From CAZEQL01 sp964514415 (lineage in GTDB: Bacteria > Chloroflexota > Dehalococcoidia > GIF9 > AB-539-J10): a DNA stretch of 31,470 nucleotides. Location of the stretch: NCBI GenBank assembly GCA_964514415.1, contig CAZEQL010000007.1:1-31470 (forward strand), read 5' to 3'. A program made the position numbers and the translations under genes. Below, one piece after another: positions 8,155-16,453 of the stretch; the first letter of the stretch is position 1, and the number at the start of each line of letters is the position of its first letter. The notes under the pieces were generated by a model. That model was not told where the DNA came from. It saw only the letters and a program-made list of their open reading frames with translations, and searched no databases.

Positions 8155-9684
8155 ATGGATAAGGTTATCGTTTTTGACACCACTTTGCGTGATGGGGAGC
8201 AGGCGGCAGGAGCCAGCTTAAATGCTCAGGAAAAGTTGGAAATAGCCAGGCAATTGGATAGACTTGGTGTTGATGTTATTGAAGCTGGCTTTCCTGCTAG
8301 CTCGGCTAGCGATTTTGAAGCTGTCTGCCTTATTGCTCAGGAGGTCAAGCGCCCTGTAATTTGCGCTCTCTCCTCGGCTAGTGCTGAAGCTGTGGATAAA
8401 GCCTGGGAAGCAATCAAAGAAGCAGGCCATCCTCGAATCCATATTTTCCTCTCGGCTTCGGATATTCATCTCTCCTACCAACTTAGCAAAAGTCGCGAGG
8501 AAATTCTGCAGCTATCCAGGGAAATGGTGACTCGAGCGAAAAATTACTTAGATGATATTGAGTTTTCACCTATGGATGCTAGCCGTGCTGAGCCCGCTTA
8601 TCTTTACCAGATTTTGGAAGCGGTGATTGATGCCGGGGCAACCACGGTTAATATCCCCGATACTGTAGGTTATTCTACTCCGGGCGAGTTCGGCAGCTTA
8701 ATTCAGGGAATTTTAGTTAATGTGCCTAACATACGTAAGGCAGTGGTAAGTGTTCACTGCCATAATGATTTAGGCCTGGCCGTGGCTAATAGCCTTGAGG
8801 CAATACAAGGGGGGGCACGGCAAGTTGAGTGCACCATCAATGGCATCGGAGAGCGAGCTGGCAATGCCTCTTTAGAGGAAATTGTTATGGCGCTAAGGAC
8901 CCGTCAGGATTTCTTTAATCTTACTACCAATATTGATACCACTCAGATTTATAAGACAAGCCGTCTTGTGAGTGAACTCACTGGCTTTTCTATTCAAGCT
9001 AACAAGGCTATCATTGGGGCAAATGCCTTCCGCCACCAATCAGGTATTCATCAGGATGGCGTGCTCAAGAAAGCTATCACTTACGAAATTATGAATCCCA
9101 GGTCAGTAGGCATTCCATCGAGCACCCTGGTATTAAGTAAGCTAAGTGGCAAGCATGGTTTTAAGGAGCGATTAGCTGAGCTTGGCTATGCCTTGAGCGA
9201 AGAAGCCTTAAACCATGCCTTCCAAGGCTTCAAGGAGTTAGCTAATAAGAAAAAGGAAATTACAGACCGAGATATTGAATCTTTAGTAGCGGAAGAACTT
9301 CGCACTATTATTGAGGTGTACCATCTTGACCATGTTGAAGTTTCCTGTGGTGACCATAGCTTGCCCACAGCTACAGTGAGGCTTGTTGCCCCCGATGGGC
9401 AAAGTCTGGCTGATGCTGCTTTAGGCACGGGCCCCGTGGATGCTGTATGTAAAGCTATTAATCGTATAATTGGCGTACCTGTTAAGCTCACAGAGTTTAC
9501 TGTTAAATCGGTTACTGAAGGTATTGATGCTATCGGTGAGGTACTGATAAGAATCGAGAGCGATGGCATAACTTACACGGGTCGTGGCGCCTCCACTGAT
9601 ATTATTGTAGCCAGTGCCAAGGCATATATGAACGCCGTAAACCGTTTCTTGGCCAGGAAAGTAATTGAGGAGGGGAAGGCTTAG
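8155..9684 (+). CDS. leuA: 2-isopropylmalate synthase
   Basis: LeuA condenses acetyl-CoA with 2-oxoisovalerate, the committed step to leucine. The 509-residue protein has the DRE-TIM barrel start FDTTLRDGEQAAGA, the metal-binding HxH in VHCHNDLG (His201, His203) and the GIGERAGNASLEE motif. Its C-terminal regulatory domain is complete (VTEGIDAIGEVLIRIESDG, then GRGASTDIIVASAKAY), so leucine feedback inhibition is expected. It is clearly separate from the cimA paralogue downstream. The ribosome site is weak (GGCGGG), and the gap from the DUF4145 gene is 13 bases. Confidence 0.96.
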   Translation: MDKVIVFDTTLRDGEQAAGASLNAQEKLEIARQLDRLGVDVIEAGFPASSASDFEAVCLIAQEVKRPVICALSSASAEAVDKAWEAIKEAGHPRIHIFLSASDIHLSYQLSKSREEILQLSREMVTRAKNYLDDIEFSPMDASRAEPAYLYQILEAVIDAGATTVNIPDTVGYSTPGEFGSLIQGILVNVPNIRKAVVSVHCHNDLGLAVANSLEAIQGGARQVECTINGIGERAGNASLEEIVMALRTRQDFFNLTTNIDTTQIYKTSRLVSELTGFSIQANKAIIGANAFRHQSGIHQDGVLKKAITYEIMNPRSVGIPSSTLVLSKLSGKHGFKERLAELGYALSEEALNHAFQGFKELANKKKEITDRDIESLVAEELRTIIEVYHLDHVEVSCGDHSLPTATVRLVAPDGQSLADAALGTGPVDAVCKAINRIIGVPVKLTEFTVKSVTEGIDAIGEVLIRIESDGITYTGRGASTDIIVASAKAYMNAVNRFLARKVIEEGKA

Positions 9685-10092
9685 TTGAGCCCATGGCTGG
9701 AAATGGTATTACGCTTGCTTTTAGCCACTGCTTTGGGAGCGGGCATTGGTTATCAGCGAGAACGGCAAGGCAAGGCAGCAGGATTGCGCACTCATGCATG
9801 TATTGCTTCAGGTGCGGCTCTATTCACCATAGTCTCTATTTTTGGTTTTGGCGGTAATGCTGACCCCTCACGAGTTGCTGCTGGGGTAGTAGCTGGAGTT
9901 GGTTTTATTGGCGCTGGGGCTATTTTACGCGGCTTCCGTGGAGATGGTGGGATAGCGGGGTTAACCACAGCCGCATGTATTTGGGCAACTGCTGCTATAG
10001 GTTTAGCTGCTGGCGCTGGACTTTATTCCATTGCTGCTATTGCAGCGCTCATCACAGTGATAGTGCTGATAATCCCCAAAATCCGTGGATAG
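9685..10092 (+). CDS. MgtC-family inner-membrane protein, short form
   Basis: The 135-residue product is mostly hydrophobic, with about four membrane segments, and carries the family signature GIGYQRERQGKAAGLRTHACI. It corresponds to the membrane domain only and lacks the C-terminal cytoplasmic ACT-like domain of Salmonella MgtC. MgtC proteins are linked to survival at low Mg2+ and, in pathogens, to modulation of the F-type ATPase; the role here is unknown. The TTG at 9685 immediately follows the leuA stop and is preceded by AGGAGG (9668-9673) with more purines after it. An ATG at 9703 is less well placed. It lies inside the leucine operon without an obvious metabolic reason. Confidence 0.85.
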   Translation: MSPWLEMVLRLLLATALGAGIGYQRERQGKAAGLRTHACIASGAALFTIVSIFGFGGNADPSRVAAGVVAGVGFIGAGAILRGFRGDGGIAGLTTAACIWATAAIGLAAGAGLYSIAAIAALITVIVLIIPKIRG

Positions 10093-10155
10093 AGAAATGT
10101 CACTATTAATTTCCTTCCCTTTAACGTGGGAAAAGCGGAAAGTGAGGCAACCTTA

Positions 10156-11415
10156 ATGGGAACATTGGCAGAAGAAATTCTAGCAGCCCATACTGGCAAG
10201 GAGAAGGTTAAACCTGGCGAGTTTATAAATGCCAGCGTCGATTTAGTTCTGTCCAATGATATAACCGCACCTATAGGTATAAGGGAATTTCACAAGCTTG
10301 GAGTATCCAAAGTTTTTGACCCTGCAAAAGTAGTTATGGTTCCTGACCATTTTTGCCCCAATAAAGATATCCTCTCTGCGGAGCAAGCAAAGTTCATGCG
10401 GGAGTTTGCCTTGAAACAGGGATTGGTTTATTTCGAAGTAGGGCGGATGGGGATAGAACATGTGCTTCTGCCTGAGCAAGGACTTGCCTTGCCCGGTCAG
10501 GTTATTGTTGGTGCTGATTCACATACTTGCACCTATGGTGCTTTAGGGGCTTTTGCTACAGGTATGGGCTCGACCGATATTGCCGTAGCTATGGCTACTG
10601 GTAAGATATGGATGAAAGTGCCACAAACGATTAAGCTTGTCTATCACGGGAAATTACCTAAGTGGGTTGGTGGCAAAGACCTTATTCTTTATACCATCGG
10701 AGATATTGGTGTTGATGGAGCACTGTACTCAGTTATGGAGTTCACTGGTGAGGCGGTTGATGAACTATCAATGGATGGGCGCTTTACCATGGCAAACATG
10801 GCTATCGAAGCGGGTGCTAAAGCTGGCATTTTCCATGTGGATGACGAGACTGAGGAATATGTGAAGGAGCACGGCAATCATCCTTATTCAATATGCCATT
10901 CAGGTGAAGATGCTGGATATGCCAACGTTATTGAATACGATGTATCGAAGATTGAGCCTCAGGTGGCCTTTCCTCACATTCCTTCTAATACCAAGCCCGT
11001 AAGCCAAGTAGGTGACATAAAACTGGATCAGGTGGTGATTGGTGGTTGCACCAATGGTCGCCTTGATGATTTAAGAGCAGCAGCTAAACTCCTTCAGGGA
11101 AGGCAGGTTCATTCTGAATTGAGATGCATCATTATTCCAGGCTCGCAGCAAGTTTACCTTAGGGCGTTAAGGGAGGGATTTATTGAGGCTTTTATAGAAG
11201 CTGGGGCTGTGGTAAGCACTCCAACGTGTGGTCCTTGTCTTGGTGGTTATATGGGGGTTTTAGCTGCTGGTGAGAGGTGTCTTTCCACTACTAATAGAAA
11301 TTTTGTCGGCAGAATGGGAAGCCCTAAGAGCGAAGTTTACCTTAGTAATCCAGCAGTAGCCGCCGCCAGTGCTATAATGGGCAGGATTGCCAGTCCGGAG
11401 GAGATCTCGGGCTAA
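10156..11415 (+). CDS. leuC: 3-isopropylmalate dehydratase, large subunit
   Basis: LeuC with LeuD isomerises 2- to 3-isopropylmalate; in this pathway type the pair also handles citramalate made by CimA. The protein of about 419 residues is an aconitase-family [4Fe-4S] subunit of the shorter form. Cluster cysteines are visible in GGCTNGR and in TPTCGPCLGGYMGVL. I chose ATG 10156 because GTGAGG (10142-10147) lies eight bases upstream and the product begins MGTLAEEILAAHTGK as in relatives. An in-frame GTG at 10126 lacks a ribosome site. leuD follows after 51 bases. Confidence 0.95.
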   Translation: MGTLAEEILAAHTGKEKVKPGEFINASVDLVLSNDITAPIGIREFHKLGVSKVFDPAKVVMVPDHFCPNKDILSAEQAKFMREFALKQGLVYFEVGRMGIEHVLLPEQGLALPGQVIVGADSHTCTYGALGAFATGMGSTDIAVAMATGKIWMKVPQTIKLVYHGKLPKWVGGKDLILYTIGDIGVDGALYSVMEFTGEAVDELSMDGRFTMANMAIEAGAKAGIFHVDDETEEYVKEHGNHPYSICHSGEDAGYANVIEYDVSKIEPQVAFPHIPSNTKPVSQVGDIKLDQVVIGGCTNGRLDDLRAAAKLLQGRQVHSELRCIIIPGSQQVYLRALREGFIEAFIEAGAVVSTPTCGPCLGGYMGVLAAGERCLSTTNRNFVGRMGSPKSEVYLSNPAVAAASAIMGRIASPEEISG

Positions 11416-11466
11416 GAGGAAAGGGCGAATATGTAGGGTAGCAATAACCATAACACAGTTTGGAAA

Positions 11467-11976
11467 GTGGGTAACAATTTGAGATTAAAAGGTAAAGTTC
11501 ACAAATTTGGAAGTAACATCGATACCGATGCTATTGTTCCGGCACGTTACCTCAATGTTTCTGAGCCTGAGGAGCTGGCGAAGCACTGTATGGAGGATAT
11601 TGACTCTGAATTCCTAATTAAAATTGCCCCGGGAGACATTGTAGTTGCTACTACCAACTTTGGCTGTGGTTCCTCGCGAGAGCACGCACCTTTAGCCATC
11701 AAAGCTTGTGGCATATCCTGTGTCATCGCCCAGAGCTTCGCCCGCATCTTTTTTCGCAATGCCATTAATATTGGCTTGCCCCTTTTAGAATGCCCCGAGG
11801 CAGTAAGTGAAACAGAAGCTGGTGATATCCTGGAGGTTGATCTGTCCAGTGGCAAGATTAACAATATTTCTAAACATAAGAAATTTGTTGCCAGCCCCTA
11901 TCCTGAGTTTATGATGGAAATCATTAATGCTGGGGGACTGGTCGAATATACTAGAAACGAATTGGAGCGAAAATAG
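11467..11976 (+). CDS. leuD: 3-isopropylmalate dehydratase, small subunit
   Basis: This is the swivel-domain partner of LeuC. Its 169 residues match the family size, with GKVHKFGSNIDTDAIVPARYL at the N terminus, the substrate-binding NFGCGSSREHAPLAI loop and the QSFARIFFRNAINIGLPLLE segment. The start is uncertain. A GTG at 11467 is used here, but TTG at 11479, giving a product beginning MRLKGKVHKFG, fits the family equally well, and neither has a strong ribosome site. leuB begins two bases after the stop. Confidence 0.94.
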   Translation: MGNNLRLKGKVHKFGSNIDTDAIVPARYLNVSEPEELAKHCMEDIDSEFLIKIAPGDIVVATTNFGCGSSREHAPLAIKACGISCVIAQSFARIFFRNAINIGLPLLECPEAVSETEAGDILEVDLSSGKINNISKHKKFVASPYPEFMMEIINAGGLVEYTRNELERK

Positions 11977-11978
11977 GC

Positions 11979-13067
11979 ATGGAATTTAACATAGCAGTTT
12001 TAGCTGGCGATGGTGTTGGTCCTGAGGTTATAGCTGAGGCAACAAAAGTTTTACAGGCTGTAGGTGAGAAGTTCGGGCATAAATTCCACTTCCATAATGG
12101 CTTGATAGGCGGCATTGCCATAGACGCTTCAGGCACAGCTCTAAGTGAAGAAACATTAAACATGTGCAGGGAATGTGATGCTGTTTTGTTAGGCGCTGTT
12201 GGTGGCCCAAAGTGGGATGACCCGCAAGCTAAAGTTCATCCTGAAGATGGGCTTTTAGCTTTAAGAAAGGAATTAGGACTATTTGCTAATTTGCGTCCCG
12301 TAAAAGTTTTACCTATGCTGGTTAATTCGACATCCCTCAAGCCAGAGATAATCGAAGGGGTTGATTTGATTTTTGTTAGGGAGCTCACTGGAGGACTTTA
12401 TTTTGGCCAGCCTAAGAAACAGTGGCAAACTCCGGAGGGAAGGCAGGCTGTTGATACTTTGTCTTACTCTGAGGCGGAAATTGAGCGCATATTAAGGGTT
12501 GGTTTCGAATTAGCTCGTAATCGCAGCAAAAAGCTAATTTCAGTGGATAAAGCCAATGTCCTCCAGTCATCGCGACTATGGCGGCAGATTGCTATAGAAC
12601 TCTCTGCTGAATATCCTGATGTTGAGCTACAGCATATGTTAGTCGACGCTTGCGCTATGAGACTCATTCAGCATCCTACTGACCTCGATGTTTTGGTCAC
12701 AGAAAACATGTTCGGAGACATTCTCACTGATGAAGCTTCAATGCTAGCTGGCTCTATGGGCATGTTACCTTCGGCTAGCTTAGCTGGAATTCCTGAAGGA
12801 AAAACCTTCGGTATGTATGAGCCAATCCATGGCAGTGCCCCACGCCGAGCAGGACAAAATATGGCTAACCCCATCGCCACTATCTTAAGTGCCGCCATGA
12901 TGCTTCGCTACTCCTTTGAACTGGAAATTGAAGCTCAAGCTGTGGAAAGTGCTGCCCTTGCTGTTTTGGAAGAAAATTATAGGACTTACGATATAATGTC
13001 GGAAGGTAAAACCAGGGTAGGAACCAGGGAGATGGGAGAGTTGATTATCCAAAGGATAAAAAGTTAG
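11979..13067 (+). CDS. leuB: 3-isopropylmalate dehydrogenase
   Basis: LeuB oxidatively decarboxylates 3-isopropylmalate (and methylmalate on the citramalate route) with NAD+. The 362 residues show AVLAGDGVGPEV at the N terminus, GAVGGPKWDDP, the substrate-loop RELTGGLYFG, and the metal/cofactor segment TENMFGDILTDEASMLAGS followed by EPIHGSAPRRAGQ. All expected regions are present and full length. The start ATG is two bases after leuD, implying translational coupling. Confidence 0.97.
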   Translation: MEFNIAVLAGDGVGPEVIAEATKVLQAVGEKFGHKFHFHNGLIGGIAIDASGTALSEETLNMCRECDAVLLGAVGGPKWDDPQAKVHPEDGLLALRKELGLFANLRPVKVLPMLVNSTSLKPEIIEGVDLIFVRELTGGLYFGQPKKQWQTPEGRQAVDTLSYSEAEIERILRVGFELARNRSKKLISVDKANVLQSSRLWRQIAIELSAEYPDVELQHMLVDACAMRLIQHPTDLDVLVTENMFGDILTDEASMLAGSMGMLPSASLAGIPEGKTFGMYEPIHGSAPRRAGQNMANPIATILSAAMMLRYSFELEIEAQAVESAALAVLEENYRTYDIMSEGKTRVGTREMGELIIQRIKS

Positions 13068-13077
13068 GAAACCTTTT

Positions 13078-14673
13078 ATGTCAGCAGTGCAGCTTTATGA
13101 CACAACCTTGAGGGATGGCGCTCAGCAGGAAGGGATTTCCTTTTCTGTCGAGGATAAGCTGAAGATAGTTCAGAAATTGGACGAGCTGGGCATTGATTTC
13201 ATTGAAGGTGGCTGGCCTGGCTCTAACCCCAAAGATACTGAGTTCTTTGCTAGGGCGCAGGAATTGAATTTAAGTCATGCTACAGTAGTTGCTTTTGGCA
13301 GTACTAGACGCTCGAGTTGTAGGGCAGACGAAGATGCCAATCTCCAAGCCCTGCTTGAGGCTAGAACAAGAGTAGTCGCTATCGTAGGTAAGAGCTGGGA
13401 TAAACAGGTAACCCAGGTTCTGGAAACGAGTTTGGAGGAAAACCTCAGCATGATTTCAGATTCTATAAGTTACCTTAAGTCCAAGGGGCTAAGAGTTTTC
13501 CTCGACGCCGAGCACTTTTTTGATGGCTATAAAACAAACTCTGAATATAGTCTAATGGTGATAACCAGTGCTGTCAGGGCTGGTGCTGAATGTGTAGTTC
13601 TTTGCGATACCAATGGTGGCACATTGCCTCAACAAATAGCAGAGGCTATTAATGCTGTTCAAAAGGTAACCTCTGTTCCTTTAGGCATTCATGCCCATAA
13701 CGATGCAGAGTTTGCTGTAGCCAACTCCCTGGCTGCTGTGGGAGCAGGAGTCATTCAGGTTCAAGGAACCATTAATGGCTATGGTGAACGCTGTGGCAAT
13801 GCTAATCTTTGCTCTGTAATTCCAACGCTAAAACTCAAGTTAGGCATTGATTGTATTACTGGGAAGCAGCTAAGCAAACTAGGCGATATCTCCCACTATG
13901 TATCAGAGGTAGCTAATTTGCCTCATTATGACCGACTTCCTTACGTGGGTGTTAATGCTTTTACCCATAAAGGTGGGACCCATGTTGCTGGCTTAACGAA
14001 ATGGGTAGATAGTTACCAGCATATAAATCCTGAGTTAGTTGGCAATCGTCCCCGTGTTGTCATTTCCGAGCTGGCAGGGAAGAAGAGTATCATTTACAAA
14101 GCTAAAGAGCGTGGACTATCCATTCCTGGGGATAAAGAAATTGCCAAAGTGCTGGAGCAGGTTAAGTCGCTAGAAAATCAAGGTTTTCAATATGAAAGTG
14201 CTGAGGCATCATTCGACCTGTTGCTTCACCGTGTTCAACCCGCCTATCAGCCGCCTTTTGAGCTAGTTGATTTCATGGTAGTGGTAGAAAAGCGCCGCCG
14301 CCTACCCAGCAGTGGAAACCACGAGGAGCTGTTGTCAGAAGCTACCATTAAAGTTAAAGTGGATGACAGGATAGTGCACACTGCTGCCGAAGGGGATGGG
14401 CCAGTCAATGCCCTTGATCGGGCTTTACGTAAAGCCCTGATTGAATTCTATCCCGACTTAACTGCTGTAACACTCGCTGACTATAAGGTACGCATCCTCG
14501 AAGAAACTGCTGGTACTGCTTCTCAAGTACGAGTTCTTATTGAGTCTAGTGATGGCAAAGAACATTGGAGGACTGTAGGCAGTTCAACCAACATCATTGA
14601 AGCTAGCTGGCTGGCATTGGCAGACAGCATCGAGTATTGGCTGCTCAAGCAGGCTGGCAAAGCAAAAAGCTGA
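13078..14673 (+). CDS. cimA: (R)-citramalate synthase
   Basis: CimA condenses acetyl-CoA with pyruvate to citramalate, giving 2-oxobutyrate for isoleucine without threonine deaminase. The 531 residues begin VQLYDTTLRDGAQQEGISFS and contain FIEGGWPGSNPKD, which marks the CimA-type subgroup rather than LeuA. The metal-binding HxH is in IHAHNDAEFA (His205, His207) and is followed by GTINGYGERCGNANLCS. The C-terminal regulatory domain is complete and ends in WLALADSIEYWLLKQAGK. It is the last gene of the operon. Its final 54 coding bases are duplicated at 16383-16436. No strong terminator follows, only an AT-rich 7-base-pair hairpin at 14709-14730. Confidence 0.95.
   Translation: MSAVQLYDTTLRDGAQQEGISFSVEDKLKIVQKLDELGIDFIEGGWPGSNPKDTEFFARAQELNLSHATVVAFGSTRRSSCRADEDANLQALLEARTRVVAIVGKSWDKQVTQVLETSLEENLSMISDSISYLKSKGLRVFLDAEHFFDGYKTNSEYSLMVITSAVRAGAECVVLCDTNGGTLPQQIAEAINAVQKVTSVPLGIHAHNDAEFAVANSLAAVGAGVIQVQGTINGYGERCGNANLCSVIPTLKLKLGIDCITGKQLSKLGDISHYVSEVANLPHYDRLPYVGVNAFTHKGGTHVAGLTKWVDSYQHINPELVGNRPRVVISELAGKKSIIYKAKERGLSIPGDKEIAKVLEQVKSLENQGFQYESAEASFDLLLHRVQPAYQPPFELVDFMVVVEKRRRLPSSGNHEELLSEATIKVKVDDRIVHTAAEGDGPVNALDRALRKALIEFYPDLTAVTLADYKVRILEETAGTASQVRVLIESSDGKEHWRTVGSSTNIIEASWLALADSIEYWLLKQAGKAKS
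14608..14661 (+). repeat. Direct repeat, cimA 3'-end copy 1
   Basis: These 54 bases encode WLALADSIEYWLLKQAGK at the C terminus of CimA. They recur in the same orientation at 16383-16436 with four differences, all synonymous (CTG/TTG, GCA/GCT, AGC/AGT, GGC/GGT). The two copies flank the tandem isochorismatase-fold gene. Confidence 0.9.
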
Positions 14674-14755
14674 CGTTCATTACCACATAAGCAAAACCGA
14701 AAGTCCATTAGATTTAATAGTAAAAATCTATATGCTAGAAGGATAGTTGAAGGGG

Positions 14756-14884
14756 ATGAAGGTTAGCAATCTGCTAAAAAGAGGTTTATTTGGAGTAAAC
14801 TTCGAATATCATTCCAACATCGGAGGATACACGATATTGGTGTTGGATATGCCCAAATTAGGCAAAAAGTTAAAAGTTTTCTAA
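14756..14884 (+). CDS. Possible 42-residue small protein
   Basis: A short open frame starts at ATG 14756 and ends at TAA 14882-14884. The product begins MKVSNLLKRGLFGVNFEY and ends GKKLKVF; it is basic with one hydrophobic stretch (GGYTILVLDM). GAAGGGG abuts the ATG, which is too close for a good ribosome site. It lies between the cimA repeat and the isochorismatase-fold gene, in the rearranged stretch, so it may be a gene fragment. I recognise no family. Confidence 0.2.
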   Translation: MKVSNLLKRGLFGVNFEYHSNIGGYTILVLDMPKLGKKLKVF

Positions 14885-14917
14885 AGTAACTACAGCAAAA
14901 ATAAAAAGGAGGATACT

Positions 14918-16216
14918 GTGCAAAAGAAAATTGTGTCAGCCCTGCCACAACCTGCAGAAATAACTATTGATCCAGCTACAACGGCACTTCTGCTATTGCA
15001 CTGGCAGAATGAAGTTGTGAAGCCGGAGGGCAAGCGTGCCCAGAATCTCCCAGAACGGATAGCGGCAGCACATAATATCGAGCATACCCAGGCAGTTCTT
15101 AAGGCAAGCAGAGAAAAAGGGATGCTTGTTGTTCATGTCAGGCTGGCTGTGAGACCGGGCGCCCCTGAATTTGGTGCCAAACCATCACTATTAATGAGCC
15201 AACTAAAAGAATCCGAAGCGTATATCGATGGTACCTGGGGTGCCGAGATTATTGGCGAGCTCCAACCAGTAGAGAGCGATGTAGTTGTCATCAACGCTTC
15301 CTCAAGTGCCTTGTGCGACAATGACCTGGACATGATTCTTCGTAACAATGGCATAACGAATCTGGTTCTGACGGGAATGATCACCAACTTTGTTATTGAG
15401 TCTACTGCCAGAGAAGCCAATAATAGAGGCTACTTTGTCTATATTTTAGAGGACTGCGTCAATAGTCGGAGCGATGATTTGCACAATTGGACCTTAAATA
15501 ATGTGCTACCGAGTCTCGCTGTTATATCTGACTCAACTCACTATGTAGCTGCCTTGGAAAAAGCAGAACCAGTTCCAAAAAAGGCTAAAGTGGCTCCACC
15601 TACTGATATAACTACTATTGATCCAGCTACAACGGCACTTCTGCTATTGCACTGGCAGAATGAAGTTGTGAAGCCGGAGGGCAAGCGTGCCCAGAATCTC
15701 CCAGAACGGATAGCGGCAGCACATAATATCGAGCATACCCAGGCAGTTCTTAAGGCAAGCAGAGAAAAAGGGATGCTTGTTGTTCATGTCAGGGTGGCTA
15801 TGAGACCGGGCGTCCCTGAATTTGGTGCTAAACCATCATTATTAATGAGCCGTATAAAAGAAGCCGAAGCGTATGTCGATGGTACCTGGGGTGCCGAGAT
15901 TATTGGCGAGCTCAAACCAGTAGAGAGCGATGTAGTTGTCATCAACACCTCCACAAGTGCCTTGTGCAACAATGACCTGGACATGATTCTTCGTAACAAT
16001 GGCATAACGAATCTAGTTCTGACGGGAATGGTCACCAACCTTGTTATTGAGTCTACTGCCCGGGACGCCATTAATAGAGGCTACCTTGTCTATATTTTAG
16101 AGGACTGCGTCAATAGTCGGAGCGGTGATTTGCACAATTGGACCTTAAATAATGTGCTACCGAGTCTTGCTGTTATATCTGACTCTAAAGCCTACATCGA
16201 CGCGCTAAAGGATTGA
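14918..16216 (+). CDS. Tandem isochorismatase-fold protein, predicted pseudoenzyme
   Basis: The 432-residue product consists of two isochorismatase-like (cysteine hydrolase) domains, about residues 16-212 and 233-432, joined by a short Ala/Pro/Lys linker. Family landmarks are present: ALLLLHWQNE (usually ALLVIDMQND), VINASSSALCDNDLDMIL (usually an aligned lysine, KxRxSAF), and TGMITNFVIESTAREA (usually TGxATNVCVESTARDA). At the three catalytic positions the expected Asp, Lys and Cys read His28, Asn126 and Val159 in domain 1 and His245, Asn343 and Val376 in domain 2. Hydrolase activity is therefore unlikely; a binding or structural role is my inference. GTG start with AGGAGG (14907-14912) five bases upstream. 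It is outside the ilv-leu operon proper. Confidence 0.85.
   Translation: MQKKIVSALPQPAEITIDPATTALLLLHWQNEVVKPEGKRAQNLPERIAAAHNIEHTQAVLKASREKGMLVVHVRLAVRPGAPEFGAKPSLLMSQLKESEAYIDGTWGAEIIGELQPVESDVVVINASSSALCDNDLDMILRNNGITNLVLTGMITNFVIESTAREANNRGYFVYILEDCVNSRSDDLHNWTLNNVLPSLAVISDSTHYVAALEKAEPVPKKAKVAPPTDITTIDPATTALLLLHWQNEVVKPEGKRAQNLPERIAAAHNIEHTQAVLKASREKGMLVVHVRVAMRPGVPEFGAKPSLLMSRIKEAEAYVDGTWGAEIIGELKPVESDVVVINTSTSALCNNDLDMILRNNGITNLVLTGMVTNLVIESTARDAINRGYLVYILEDCVNSRSGDLHNWTLNNVLPSLAVISDSKAYIDALKD
14963..16191 (+). repeat. Internal 651-base tandem duplication
   Basis: The second half of the gene repeats the first with an offset of 651 bases (217 codons). Bases 14963-15142 and 15614-15793 are identical over 180 bases. 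The remaining ~400 bases differ at roughly 25 positions by my count. The abrupt change in identity points to recent gene conversion or purifying pressure on the first third. Confidence 0.92.
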
Positions 16217-16442
16217 GGAAGCTTTAGCAAAGGATGGGAGCACTCTTAAGACAACGGCTTGGTATGGCCAGAGATTTAAAGTAGCCTTGGTCGCCCTCAA
16301 GGAAGAGTATTGGGCTAAGGAAGGCTGTAAGTTTTGGAATGTAGGTGGCCTTTTATGCTTAGGCATTTCTTATGTCGCTCGTTGGTTGGCTTTGGCAGAC
16401 AGTATCGAGTATTGGCTGCTCAAGCAGGCTGGTAAAAGATGA
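16209..16442 (+). pseudogene. Open frame ending in a duplicated CimA C-terminus
   Basis: The frame is open from after a TAA at 16206-16208 to a TGA at 16440-16442, 77 codons, with no ATG or GTG start and no ribosome site. The first part (TTAWYGQRFKVALVALKEEY, then WAKEGCKFWNVGG) is not recognised. The end reads WLALADSIEYWLLKQAGKR, matching the CimA C-terminus at 54-base identity of 50/54 with only synonymous changes. It begins just inside the 3' end of the isochorismatase-fold gene. I interpret it as a remnant from the rearrangement that inserted or duplicated this segment; expression is doubtful. Confidence 0.6.
16383..16436 (+). repeat. Direct repeat, cimA 3'-end copy 2
   Basis: This is the second copy of the 54-base cimA 3'-end segment, 1775 bases downstream of the first and in the same orientation. 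All four mismatches are silent in the shared reading frame, so this copy probably derives from a once functional cimA allele rather than from random decay. Confidence 0.9.
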
Positions 16443-16453
16443 TTCTTAGCTAA

